Below are positions 52,562 through 61,100 of a DNA stretch of 64,000 nt, piece by piece. Origin of the DNA: Anaeroplasma bactoclasticum (GTDB taxonomy: Bacteria; Bacillota_I; Bacilli_A; Acholeplasmatales; Anaeroplasmataceae); contig NZ_QXEV01000003.1 in NCBI RefSeq assembly GCF_003550015.1, positions 62,001-126,000 of the forward strand, given 5' to 3'. Under the pieces are notes generated by a model. That model did not search any database and was not told where the DNA came from. It saw nothing but the letters and a program-made list of their open reading frames with translations. Position 1 is the stretch's first letter, and the number at the start of each line of letters is the position of its first letter. Position numbers and translations under genes: made by a program.

Positions 52562-55504
52562 ATGAAAGGATTCTTATATGGACAAACTGAATATAATATC
52601 TTAAAGAATTCAGCAAGGCTTAAGGATTATTTATCTATGGCTAAAACCAATGGCTTTGATTTCCTTTCTTTAACAGATTCATCAATGTATGCTTGTTATA
52701 AGTTCTATATGGGATGTCAAGAGATGGGTATAAAGCCCATTATAGGATTAGAATACCAAATGCTAGATGAGGATAATTTCTATTCGAAATGCTTATTATA
52801 TGCAAAGAATAATGAAGGATATAAGGAATTATCTAGGATTTCTTCTTTAGTTAAGCTTAAGAATATTAATTCCTTTTTAGATATAAAAGATTATAAAAAT
52901 ATTTATTTTGTTTTCCCTTTCTTTGAATCTATTTTAGAAAGATTATTTAAACAAAAGAACAATGATTCTAATGCTTTAAATATATTAAATGAATATCTAG
53001 ATAAGATTAATAAAATTGGTGGTTATATTGGTTTATCTTATACAAATAAATTAGAATCCATTCCTCTTGTAAGAGAATTTAGTGAATATATAAGTAAGTT
53101 TAATGTTAAGACTCTTCCCCTTCATCAAATGAAATATATAAAGCCTGAGGATTCTATTGTTTATGAATGCTTAACTAAAATTGATGGTAAGCCAGAGAAA
53201 ATATCTGAATTTGATGATTATTCCTTTTTGACAAATCCAAAGGAAGATAATAATTTAAATGATTTTATTAATTCCATAAATTTGAATCTATTTCAAAACA
53301 AAATAGCATTACCTCATTATCCAAATACTAAGGGAAAGAGTGCTTATGAATACTTAGGCATTTTATGCCATAAGGGATTAGAAAAAAGAGGTTTTTATTT
53401 TGAGCCTTATCTTTCTAGATTAAAATATGAATTATCCATCATTCATAAAATGGGATATGATGATTATTTTTTAATTGTTTGGGATTTTATTTGTTATTCA
53501 AAAAAGAATCATATTTTAGTTGGCCCAGGAAGAGGTAGTGCCGTTGGATCTTTAGTTGCATATACCTTGGGCATTACTGAAATTAATCCATTAGAATATG
53601 ATTTATTATTTGAAAGATTCTTAAACCCAGAAAGAGTTACTATGCCAGATATCGATACCGATTTCCCAGATAAGGATAGGGATAAGGTATTAAATTATGT
53701 TAAGGAATTCTATGGAGAAAAACATGTATGTAGTATCACTACCTTTGGTACATTCCAAGTAAAATCTTCTGTAAATGAGCTTGCTAAAATCTTTGGAATT
53801 GATAATGAAAGAATTAAAAAGATTTTAGATATGATTCAAGAAAGAGGCTATGATAGTTTACTTGAAGCTTATAAGGGTGATGAATTATATGACTTTTTAT
53901 ATTGTGCAAAGAACTTAGAGAATTTGCCAAAGCATATTGGAACACATGCTTCTGGAATTATTTTTTCAGAAGATAATCTAGAAGATATAGTTCCTTTATC
54001 TTATGGAGCTGGAGATTTATACCAATCTCAATTTGAAGCAGAGGACTTGGAAAGTATTGGCTTATTAAAAATGGATTTTCTAGTTGTATCCCATCTATCT
54101 TTAATTGATCAAATGATTCATGATATTAAAGATTACAGTATAGATCAATTTAGAAAGATTCCATTAGATGATAAAGAAGTATTTAAGCTATTAAGAGCAG
54201 GAGATACCTTAGGTATTTTCCAAATGGAAAGACAGGGATTCAGAAATGCATTAAAGGAGGTATTACCAACCTCATTTAATGATATAGTAGCCCTAAATGC
54301 ATTATATAGACCGGGACCTATGCAATCTATTCCAGAATATGCCAAAAGAAAGCATGGCGAAAAATTTGAATATTTACATAAGAATTTAGAACCTATATTA
54401 AAAGAAACCTATGGTGTTATTGTATACCAAGAGCAAATCATGAAAATTGGTCAAAAATTTGCGAGCTATTCTTTGGCTGAGGCAGATATCTTAAGAAGAG
54501 CTGTAGCTAAGAAAAAGGCAGATGTATTAAAACAAATGAGCTCAGATTTTATTTTAAGAGCTATGAAGAATGGCTATTCTAAAGATATTGCAGAAGAAAT
54601 ATTTGAACTGATTTATAGATTTTCAGATTATGGCTTTAATAAATCTCATTCCGTTGCTTATGCATTATTCGCATATAAGATGTTATATATAAAAGCTCAT
54701 TATTTTAATGTGTTTATGTCGAACATAATGAATCATGCAATTTCAAATAAAACTACTTTAGTAAGCTATATATCCTATGCAAAATCTCATGGCTTGTTAA
54801 CTCAAAAGCCAAATATTAATGTATCTAAGGATACGTTTGTATTCTTAGACAATTGGTTATATTTACCACTTAAAACAATTAAAGGCATTGGAGATAATAT
54901 TGTTAATGATATTGTAAAAGAAAGAGATGCAAATGGTTTATTTAGAAGCTTTGAGGATTTTATAGATAGATGTCATCCAGATAAGAATGTACTTGAGGGA
55001 TTAGTATTCTCAGGAGCCCTTGATATCTTTGGTAAAACAAAGAAGGAAATGATAGAAAGCCAGGATAAGCAGCAACAAATATATTTAAAATATATTAAGG
55101 GTGCTAAAACTAAAGAAGAATATGATTTTGATACATTAAAGGAAAAAGAATATCAATTCCTAGAAATGAATTTGGAATATAATTTATTTATTAATATTTC
55201 AGAATATTATCAAAAATATAAATGTATTCCATTATCTAAAATAGGCCAAAAGATATATGTAAATACTATAGCTTCCTTTAGTGATTTAAAAGAAATTAAA
55301 ACAAAAAAGGGAGATTTAATGCTACTAGGTAGTATTGAAGATGATATTACAACTATAAGATTTACTATTTTTCCTAAAGCATATGAGACTATTCCTTATG
55401 GTGCTATAACTAAAAATAAATTATATGCAATGAGAGGCATATTAGAAACTGATAATAAAGGTGAACCTTCATTTTCTATATCTAAGCTTGCCCCTATAGA
55501 GTAA
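52562..55504 (+). CDS. dnaE: DNA polymerase III alpha subunit DnaE
   Basis: 980 residues from ATG 52562 (AAGGTGG upstream). The N-terminal PHP domain has lost its metal-binding His residues (H-x-H-x-x-Y-S replaced by Y-G-Q-T-E-Y; T-D-H by T-D-S). Polymerase motif P-D-I-D-T-D-F-P-D near 363 keeps the catalytic aspartates, and G-P-G-R-G-S-A is near 322. HhH (I-K-G-I-G-D-N) and OB domains follow. Shorter than E. coli DnaE (1160), a common size in Bacillota where PolC does most synthesis; polC is not in the window. Confidence 0.95.
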   Translation: MKGFLYGQTEYNILKNSARLKDYLSMAKTNGFDFLSLTDSSMYACYKFYMGCQEMGIKPIIGLEYQMLDEDNFYSKCLLYAKNNEGYKELSRISSLVKLKNINSFLDIKDYKNIYFVFPFFESILERLFKQKNNDSNALNILNEYLDKINKIGGYIGLSYTNKLESIPLVREFSEYISKFNVKTLPLHQMKYIKPEDSIVYECLTKIDGKPEKISEFDDYSFLTNPKEDNNLNDFINSINLNLFQNKIALPHYPNTKGKSAYEYLGILCHKGLEKRGFYFEPYLSRLKYELSIIHKMGYDDYFLIVWDFICYSKKNHILVGPGRGSAVGSLVAYTLGITEINPLEYDLLFERFLNPERVTMPDIDTDFPDKDRDKVLNYVKEFYGEKHVCSITTFGTFQVKSSVNELAKIFGIDNERIKKILDMIQERGYDSLLEAYKGDELYDFLYCAKNLENLPKHIGTHASGIIFSEDNLEDIVPLSYGAGDLYQSQFEAEDLESIGLLKMDFLVVSHLSLIDQMIHDIKDYSIDQFRKIPLDDKEVFKLLRAGDTLGIFQMERQGFRNALKEVLPTSFNDIVALNALYRPGPMQSIPEYAKRKHGEKFEYLHKNLEPILKETYGVIVYQEQIMKIGQKFASYSLAEADILRRAVAKKKADVLKQMSSDFILRAMKNGYSKDIAEEIFELIYRFSDYGFNKSHSVAYALFAYKMLYIKAHYFNVFMSNIMNHAISNKTTLVSYISYAKSHGLLTQKPNINVSKDTFVFLDNWLYLPLKTIKGIGDNIVNDIVKERDANGLFRSFEDFIDRCHPDKNVLEGLVFSGALDIFGKTKKEMIESQDKQQQIYLKYIKGAKTKEEYDFDTLKEKEYQFLEMNLEYNLFINISEYYQKYKCIPLSKIGQKIYVNTIASFSDLKEIKTKKGDLMLLGSIEDDITTIRFTIFPKAYETIPYGAITKNKLYAMRGILETDNKGEPSFSISKLAPIE

Positions 55505-55533
55505 GAAGACTTTCTAATTATAAAAAGTTTTTC

Positions 55534-55561
55534 TTGTTTTATTTTTGAATTTCATTATAAT
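55534..55561 (+). promoter_or_regulatory. Promoter of the SHOCT membrane protein
   Basis: TTGTTT, 16-nt spacer, TATAAT; 20 nt before the start codon. Confidence 0.75.
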
Positions 55562-55580
55562 ACTTTCGGGAGGGTTAAAT

Positions 55581-56135
55581 ATGAAAGCTTTAAAAATCAC
55601 TTATAAAATTCTTTTAATTCTATCTTTTTCTTTACTAGCATTTTCTATATTCTTGCATATTGTATGTTGGGCTTATGAAGAATTAGGCAGAGAATATGCA
55701 AGCCTAATTTTTGATTGGAGAATGAGACTTTATATCTTTGCAATCTTAGCATTATTCATTGGCTTTGGATTATGCTTTTTAAATAAAAAGCTTGCAAATG
55801 TATTAGGTTTATCTTTATTAGGTGCTAGTTTTTTAATATTCGTGATAGTTTATACTATAGGACATTATGCTGGATCTTATGGAAGCTTTGGTCCTTTTGA
55901 CTCCAATGTATTAATTGGAGCTAATCTAGTAATTATATTACTAAATTTAATTGCAGTAGCTGTTTTATCTGGTGTTATCGAAAAGATAGCAAATAAGCCA
56001 GTTAAGGAAAATAAAGAAGATGCAGTAATGGGCCAATTATTAAAGTGGAAGCAATTACAAGAAAAGAACATCATTACAGAAGAAGAATTTGAAGAAAAGA
56101 AAAAAGAAATTTTAACTAAATTAGTTGAAGAATAA
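55581..56135 (+). CDS. Four-helix membrane protein with C-terminal SHOCT domain
   Basis: 184 residues from ATG 55581 (GGGAGGG upstream). Membrane helices near 5-30, 48-68, 75-97 and 115-135, then a cytoplasmic SHOCT hairpin: L-L-K-W-K-Q-L-x-E-x-x-I-I-T-E-E-E-F-E-E-K-K-K-E-I-L. SHOCT domains mark uncharacterised membrane proteins and may mediate oligomerisation. Related in the C-terminal part to the 61.1 kb protein. Confidence 0.8.
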   Translation: MKALKITYKILLILSFSLLAFSIFLHIVCWAYEELGREYASLIFDWRMRLYIFAILALFIGFGLCFLNKKLANVLGLSLLGASFLIFVIVYTIGHYAGSYGSFGPFDSNVLIGANLVIILLNLIAVAVLSGVIEKIANKPVKENKEDAVMGQLLKWKQLQEKNIITEEEFEEKKKEILTKLVEE

Positions 56136-56141
56136 TGAATG

Positions 56142-56174
56142 AAAACTCTTATTTGAAAAAAATAGGAGTTTTTT
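56142..56174 (+). terminator. Rho-independent terminator
   Basis: 12-bp AAACTCTTATTT/AAATAGGAGTTT stem (one T-G), GAAAA loop, T run. Confidence 0.9.
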
Positions 56175-56175
56175 A

Positions 56176-56203
56176 TTGACATAAATATTAATTTGGGTAT
56201 AAT
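56176..56203 (+). promoter_or_regulatory. Promoter of the metal-resistance genes
   Basis: TTGACA, 16-nt spacer, TATAAT. Confidence 0.9.
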
Positions 56204-56206
56204 AAT

Positions 56207-56229
56207 AGTTGAACAGTTAATCAACTGTT
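56207..56229 (+). promoter_or_regulatory. Operator 1 (ArsR/SmtB-like)
   Basis: Nested dyads AGTTGA-N8-TCAACT and AACAGTT-AATC-AACTGTT cover the expected transcription start. The T-T-G-A-A-C-A core resembles ArsR/SmtB-family operators. No regulator gene is in the window. Confidence 0.65.
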
Positions 56230-56250
56230 TATATAAAAGGAGGGTCTATT

Positions 56251-56460
56251 ATGACTAAAACATATAAAATTGAAGTAGATTGTGCAGCTTGTGCATTAAA
56301 GTGCCAGGAGGCTATTAAGAAGGTAGATGGAATTAAGGATTGCAATATCAATTTTATGACTTTAAAGATGACTATTGATGCAGAAGATCCAGACGCATTA
56401 TTAAAGAAAGCATTAAAGGCTGCAAGAAAGGTTGAACCAGACTTTGAAATTGTTGAGTAA
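56251..56460 (+). CDS. Stand-alone HMA metallochaperone (Zn/Cd/Pb type)
   Basis: 69 residues, a single heavy-metal-associated fold. Metal site D10-C11-A-A-C14 follows the D-C-x-x-C form of CadA/ZntA N-terminal domains rather than the M-x-C-x-x-C of copper chaperones. It sits 73 nt before a P-type ATPase that lacks its own HMA domain, so the two look like a split transporter. Gln/Lys codons (CAG, AAG) indicate high expression. Confidence 0.88.
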   Translation: MTKTYKIEVDCAACALKCQEAIKKVDGIKDCNINFMTLKMTIDAEDPDALLKKALKAARKVEPDFEIVE

Positions 56461-56465
56461 TTTAG

Positions 56466-56490
56466 ATAGTGGTGACACTATTTAATTTTT
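56466..56490 (+). terminator. Weak hairpin between the chaperone and ATPase genes
   Basis: ATAGTG/CACTAT stem, GTGA loop, then TTAATTTTT. May partly terminate, lowering ATPase expression relative to the chaperone. Confidence 0.4.
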
Positions 56491-56498
56491 GAATAATG

Positions 56499-56516
56499 GT
56501 TGAATGGATGTTCAAC
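56499..56516 (+). promoter_or_regulatory. Operator 2 (ArsR/SmtB-like)
   Basis: Perfect GTTGAA-N6-TTCAAC dyad 17 nt before the ATPase start; shares its half-site with operator 1. The same bases contain an ATG (56504) that would otherwise be read as an earlier start. Confidence 0.65.
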
Positions 56517-56533
56517 TATTAGGGGGTGTTGTT

Positions 56534-58495
56534 ATGAGTAGAAAGCAAAAGAGGATGTTAAGAAATATAATCATTGCTTTAAGTTTATTTTTAATTGTAT
56601 TAATTTTAGATTTGGTATTAAAGAATGCTTATAAGGATACCTTCCCTTATGGAATTGCATCCTTTATTCCAAATGAGAATTATGGATGGCTATTACCGTT
56701 TGGATTATATTTCTTAATTTATATCTTTATTGGCCATAATGTGCTTAGAAAATCTGTGATAAATATAGCACATGGACAGGTATTTGATGAGAATTTCTTG
56801 ATGGCTATTGCAACACTTGGTGCATTTTCTTTAGGGATTTATACAGGTATTACGGAGCATTCACCTGAAGGCTTTGATGAGGCTTGTGCTGTATTACTTT
56901 TTTATCAGGTTGGAGAATGGTTTCAAAGCTATGCTGCAGGAAAGAGTAGAAAAAGTATTACAGAATTAATGGATATAAGACCAGATTATGCAAATTTAGT
57001 AAATGGGGATTTAGTGGAAAAGGTTGATCCATTTATAGTTTCTTTAGGCTCTATTATTCAAGTAAAACCAGGCGAAAAGATTCCCCTAGATGGTGTTATA
57101 GTTTTGGGTGAATCTAGCCTAGATACAAAAGCTTTAACAGGAGAATCCTTACCACAGGATGTATCTATTGGAGATAATGTTATTAGTGGTACTGTAAATT
57201 TAACTTCAACGATTTGTATTAAAACCACAAAGGAATTTAGTGAATCCACAGTATCTAAAATATTGGATTTAGTGGAAAATGCATCCTCTAAGAAATCGAA
57301 AAGTGAAGCATTTATTTCCAAATTTGCAAAGTATTATACACCAATTGTAGTATTCTTAGCTTTAGCATTAGCTATTATTCCACCACTTATTTATACATTT
57401 ATGGGCAATAATAATATGTGGACAACTTGGGTTTATAGAGCATTAAGCTTTTTAGTTGTATCTTGTCCTTGTGCATTAGTTATTTCTGTTCCTATGTCCT
57501 TTTTTGCAGGACTAGGTGGTGCAAGTAAGAATGGTATTTTAATTAAGGGCTCTATTCATTTAGAAAGATTTAATCAAGCAAATGTATTTGTTTTTGATAA
57601 AACAGGTACTTTAACTAAGGGTAATTTTAAAGTTGTAGAAGTAAATCCAATAGAGAAAAAGGATGAAATCTTAAAGCTTGCTAAAATAGCAGAGTATGAT
57701 TCTATTCACCCAATTGCTAAATCCATTTTAGAAGAATGTAAAGAAGAAATCCCTTTGGGATATACGCTTGAAAATGTTTCTGGTAAGGGTATTATAGCGA
57801 AGAAGGATTTAGATATTATTCTTTGTGGAAATCATAAGCTTATGGATGAATATCATATTACATATCCTACTGTAGAAGCAATTGGAACTATTGTATATGT
57901 TGCAAGAAATATGGAATATGTTGGCTATATTGTAATTTCTGATGAAATTAAGCCAGAGGCTTATAAGATGGTTAAGTATTTAAATTCTATTGGTGCTAGA
58001 ACTATTATGCTTACAGGAGATAATGAAAAAATAGCAACCCATGTTTCTAAATGCTTAGGCTTAAAGGAATTTAGGGCAAATCTTTTACCACAGGATAAGG
58101 TAGAAGAGGTAGATAAGATACTTGCAAGTAAAAAGGATAATGAATTATTATGCTTTGTTGGTGATGGTATTAATGATGCGCCTGTATTAATGAAGTCTGA
58201 CATTGGTATTTCTATGGGCGGAGTTGGATCTGATGCAGCAATTGAGGCATCTGATATTGTTTTAATGCATGATGATTTATCTAGTATAGAGGTTGCTAAA
58301 AAGATTTCAAAGAAAACAATGAAGATTGTATTTGAAAATATTGTTTTTGCATTATTTGTTAAAATTGTAATTTTAGCATTATCTGCCTTAGGCATAACTA
58401 ATATGTGGGTTGCTGTATTTGGAGATGTTGGAGTTGCTATTTTATGCATCCTAAATGCAATGAGAGCACGTGTTAAGGAGTACTCTAAGGAATGA
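56534..58495 (+). CDS. Heavy-metal-exporting P-type ATPase (Zn/Cd/Pb, P1B-2)
   Basis: 653 residues from ATG 56534 (AGGGGGT upstream). Actuator T-G-E-S near 200, metal site C-P-C-A-L near 311, phosphorylation D-K-T-G-T near 355, H-P locus (S-I-H-P-I-A-K) near 395, G-D-G-I-N-D-A-P near 543. The last helices contain F-V-K-I and G-D-V-G, the Lys and Asp marking Zn2+/Cd2+/Pb2+ pumps. The cytosolic N-terminal metal domain is missing; it is the separate HMA gene upstream. Ends in TGA. Confidence 0.93.
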   Translation: MSRKQKRMLRNIIIALSLFLIVLILDLVLKNAYKDTFPYGIASFIPNENYGWLLPFGLYFLIYIFIGHNVLRKSVINIAHGQVFDENFLMAIATLGAFSLGIYTGITEHSPEGFDEACAVLLFYQVGEWFQSYAAGKSRKSITELMDIRPDYANLVNGDLVEKVDPFIVSLGSIIQVKPGEKIPLDGVIVLGESSLDTKALTGESLPQDVSIGDNVISGTVNLTSTICIKTTKEFSESTVSKILDLVENASSKKSKSEAFISKFAKYYTPIVVFLALALAIIPPLIYTFMGNNNMWTTWVYRALSFLVVSCPCALVISVPMSFFAGLGGASKNGILIKGSIHLERFNQANVFVFDKTGTLTKGNFKVVEVNPIEKKDEILKLAKIAEYDSIHPIAKSILEECKEEIPLGYTLENVSGKGIIAKKDLDIILCGNHKLMDEYHITYPTVEAIGTIVYVARNMEYVGYIVISDEIKPEAYKMVKYLNSIGARTIMLTGDNEKIATHVSKCLGLKEFRANLLPQDKVEEVDKILASKKDNELLCFVGDGINDAPVLMKSDIGISMGGVGSDAAIEASDIVLMHDDLSSIEVAKKISKKTMKIVFENIVFALFVKIVILALSALGITNMWVAVFGDVGVAILCILNAMRARVKEYSKE

Positions 58496-58560
58496 GAGTT
58501 ATACTCTCAAATGTAGTAAAAAGGTTACTTAAAAGGGGTTAAAGTATATATTTTATAGAA

Positions 58561-58587
58561 AGACGCTAATAAAAGGCGTCTTTTTTT
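58561..58587 (+). terminator. Terminator after the metal ATPase
   Basis: AGACGC/GCGTCT stem, 9-nt loop, seven T. A smaller GAGAGT/ACTCTC hairpin overlaps the ATPase stop at 58496. Confidence 0.88.
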
Positions 58588-58661
58588 ATAAAAAAAGAAG
58601 AGATGAAAACGCTATAATGCACATCAAGGCCTAAAAACACTTTTTTCTTTTAAAATGTTTG

Positions 58662-58670
58662 TGATATAAT
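58662..58670 (+). promoter_or_regulatory. Extended -10 promoter of pgk
   Basis: TGATATAAT (extended TGn plus perfect -10) without a good -35, 40 nt before the pgk start. Confidence 0.65.
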
Positions 58671-58710
58671 ATTTTTAGTAAATAGTCAAATTTATGGAGG
58701 ATAATTGAAT

Positions 58711-59928
58711 ATGGCTAAAAAAATTGTTTCAGATTTAAATGTTAAAGGCAAGAAGGTTTTAATCCGTGTTGACTTTAATGTTCCAATGAAGGATGGAAAG
58801 GTTGCTGATGATACTCGTATCAAGGCTGCATTACCTACTATCCAGTATGTTATTGAGAATGGTGGTAGAGCTATCGTTTTCTCTCATTTAGGACGTGTTA
58901 AGAGTGCAGATGATATCAAGAAGAATGATATTACTCCTGTTGCAAAGCGTTTTGAGGAATTAATCGGTAAGCCTGTAAAATTTGTTAACGCTACTCGTGG
59001 TGCTGAGCTTGAGGCTGCAGCTGCTGCATTAAAGGATGGCGAAATCTTAATGTTCGCTAATACAAGAAATGAAGACTTCGATGTTGCACAGAACAAGGAA
59101 GTTAAGTTAGAGTCTAAGAACAACGCTGAATTAGGTGCTTATTGGGCATCTTTAGGTGATGTATTTGTTAACGATGCATTCGGTACTGCACACCGTGCTG
59201 CAGCATCTAATGTTGGTATTGCTTCTAACGTAAGCGAAACTGCATCTGGATTCTTACTAGCAAAGGAAATTAAGTTCATTGGTGGAGCTGTTGATGAGCC
59301 AGTTCGTCCATATGTTGCAATCTTAGGTGGTTCTAAGGTTTCTGATAAGATTGGTGTAATCAATGCATTATTAGACAAGGCTGATAAGGTTTTAGTTGGT
59401 GGTGCTATGATGTTCACATTCTTAAAGGCTGAAGGCTATGATGTTAAGGCTTCTCGTTGTGAGGATGAAGAATTTGTTAATTTAGCTAAGGAATTATTAG
59501 CTAAGGCAAATGGTAAGATTGTATTACCAGTTGATGCAGTTGTTAACAAGGCATTTGAGGATGTTCCTGGTACTGCTAAGGCTATCGATGCATTCGAAGA
59601 TGGCGATATGGGCTTAGATATCGGACCTAAGACATTAGAATTATTTGCTAAGGAATTAGCTGGTGCTAAGACTGTTGTATGGAATGGACCTATGGGTGTA
59701 TTCGAAATGAAGAACTACGCTGCTGGTACAGTAGGCGTTTGCGAATTATTAGCTAAGTTAACTGCTGAAGGCGCATCTACAATCATCGGTGGTGGTGATT
59801 CTGCTGCAGCTGCTGAACAGTTAGGCTATGCTTCTAAGGTATCTCACATCTCTACAGGTGGAGGAGCTTCCTTAGAGTACTTAGAGGGTAAGGTATTACC
59901 TGGTATTGCTTGCGTTGACGACAAGTAA
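58711..59928 (+). CDS. pgk: Phosphoglycerate kinase
   Basis: 405 residues from ATG 58711 (GGAGG upstream). R-V-D-F-N-V-P near 21, S-H-L-G-R near 60, [12 protein letters not shown] near 205, and the C-terminal G-G-G-D-S near 355. Makes ATP from 1,3-bisphosphoglycerate. First gene of pgk-HPr-tpiA; codon use is that of a very highly expressed gene. Confidence 0.97.
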   Translation: MAKKIVSDLNVKGKKVLIRVDFNVPMKDGKVADDTRIKAALPTIQYVIENGGRAIVFSHLGRVKSADDIKKNDITPVAKRFEELIGKPVKFVNATRGAELEAAAAALKDGEILMFANTRNEDFDVAQNKEVKLESKNNAELGAYWASLGDVFVNDAFGTAHRAAASNVGIASNVSETASGFLLAKEIKFIGGAVDEPVRPYVAILGGSKVSDKIGVINALLDKADKVLVGGAMMFTFLKAEGYDVKASRCEDEEFVNLAKELLAKANGKIVLPVDAVVNKAFEDVPGTAKAIDAFEDGDMGLDIGPKTLELFAKELAGAKTVVWNGPMGVFEMKNYAAGTVGVCELLAKLTAEGASTIIGGGDSAAAAEQLGYASKVSHISTGGGASLEYLEGKVLPGIACVDDK

Positions 59929-59969
59929 GATTATTCGTATCAAATCTAAATTTTTCGGAGGATTGTAAT

Positions 59970-60215
59970 ATGCAAAAGATGATTGTTGTAAAAAGTACAG
60001 TGGGCTTACATGCAAGCCTTGCTGCAAAAATAGTAAAGGCTGCATCACAGTATTCTGTGGAGATCCTTTTGCATTACGACAATAAAACAATTGATGTTAA
60101 GTCTATTTTAGGTTTAATGTCTTTAGCCGTTCCAAGTGGTGAAAATGTTATTATTGAAGCTAACGGAGATCAGGCTGAAGCTGCAATTAATGAAATTGCT
60201 GCTATCTTAAGTTAA
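59970..60215 (+). CDS. HPr-family phosphocarrier-like protein, atypical
   Basis: 81 residues, HPr fold and length. Phosphorylatable His14 is in V-G-L-H-A-S-L-A, and the regulatory Ser45 is in V-K-S-I-L-G-L-M-S. The Arg-Pro that normally follows His-Ala (H-A-R-P-A) is replaced by Ser-Leu, although that Arg stabilises the phosphohistidine. So it may be a weak phosphocarrier or a Crh-like regulator. Lies between pgk and tpiA, in the same transcript. Confidence 0.85.
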   Translation: MQKMIVVKSTVGLHASLAAKIVKAASQYSVEILLHYDNKTIDVKSILGLMSLAVPSGENVIIEANGDQAEAAINEIAAILS

Positions 60216-60238
60216 AATTTTAAAAAGAGGATAAAAAA

Positions 60239-60994
60239 ATGAGAAAACCAATGCTTGCCGGAAACTGGAAGATGAACAAGACAAGAGATGAAGCTATCCA
60301 GTTTGTATTAGCAGTTGAAGGAAATCTTCCTGCTTCAATTGATTGCGTAGTTTGTGCTCCAGCAATCATTTTACGTGACATTGTTAAGAGAGCTGAGACT
60401 TTAAAGGTTGGCGCTCAGAACATGAACGAAAACGAAAGTGGTGCCTATACTGGTGAAATTTCTCCAGTTATGTTAAAGGACACTCAGGTTGAATATGTAA
60501 TTTTAGGTCATTCTGAAAGAAGAGCTTATTACAATGAGACAAACGAAAAGATCAATGCTAAGATTAAGAAGGCATTAGAATTTGAATTAAAGCCAATCGT
60601 ATGTGTTGGTGAAGTATTAGAAGAGCGTGAGACTGGTAAGACTTACGATGTATTAAAGGAGCAGGTTGTAAAGGCATTTGATGGCGTTACAATCAAGAAT
60701 CCTGCTGATGTAATCATCGCTTATGAACCAGTTTGGGCTATCGGTACTGGTAAGACTGCAACTACAGAGGTTGCTGAGGATGCATGTAAGTTCATCCGTG
60801 GCGTATTAGCTGATATCTTTGGTAAGGCTGTTGCTGACGAATTAAGAATCCTTTATGGTGGATCTATGAAGCCATCTAATGTTGGTGAATTAATGAGTGA
60901 GCCAGATATCGATGGTGGTTTAGTTGGTGGAGCTTCATTAAAGGCTGATTCCTTCATTGAACTTTGCACAACTGCTGCTAAGGTTACTGCTTAA
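60239..60994 (+). CDS. tpiA: Triosephosphate isomerase
   Basis: 251 residues. N-W-K-M-N-K near 9, catalytic His in I-L-G-H-S-E-R-R near 95, catalytic Glu in A-Y-E-P-V-W-A-I-G-T-G near 167, and the phosphate loop L-Y-G-G-S near 212. Interconverts DHAP and G3P. 23 nt after the HPr gene. Confidence 0.97.
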   Translation: MRKPMLAGNWKMNKTRDEAIQFVLAVEGNLPASIDCVVCAPAIILRDIVKRAETLKVGAQNMNENESGAYTGEISPVMLKDTQVEYVILGHSERRAYYNETNEKINAKIKKALEFELKPIVCVGEVLEERETGKTYDVLKEQVVKAFDGVTIKNPADVIIAYEPVWAIGTGKTATTEVAEDACKFIRGVLADIFGKAVADELRILYGGSMKPSNVGELMSEPDIDGGLVGGASLKADSFIELCTTAAKVTA

Positions 60995-61000
60995 TAATAG

Positions 61001-61032
61001 AAAAAGGAAATCCAGATGGGTTTCCTTTTTTT
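61001..61032 (+). terminator. Terminator of the glycolytic operon
   Basis: GGAAATCC/GGGTTTCC stem extended by A/T pairs, AGAT loop, T run. Confidence 0.9.
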
Positions 61033-61033
61033 C

Positions 61034-61081
61034 TTGTATTTTATAAAAAAATCAATTATAATAACGCTGTCAAATTTGACA
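61034..61081 (+). promoter_or_regulatory. Promoter and 14-bp palindromic operator
   Basis: TTGTAT, 17-nt spacer, TATAAT (61057-61062), followed by the perfect palindrome TGTCAAATTTGACA (61068-61081) on the predicted transcription start and just before the GGAGGAG ribosome site. The regulator is unknown. Confidence 0.7.
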
Positions 61082-61100
61082 TTGGAGGAGAGAAGAAAAA

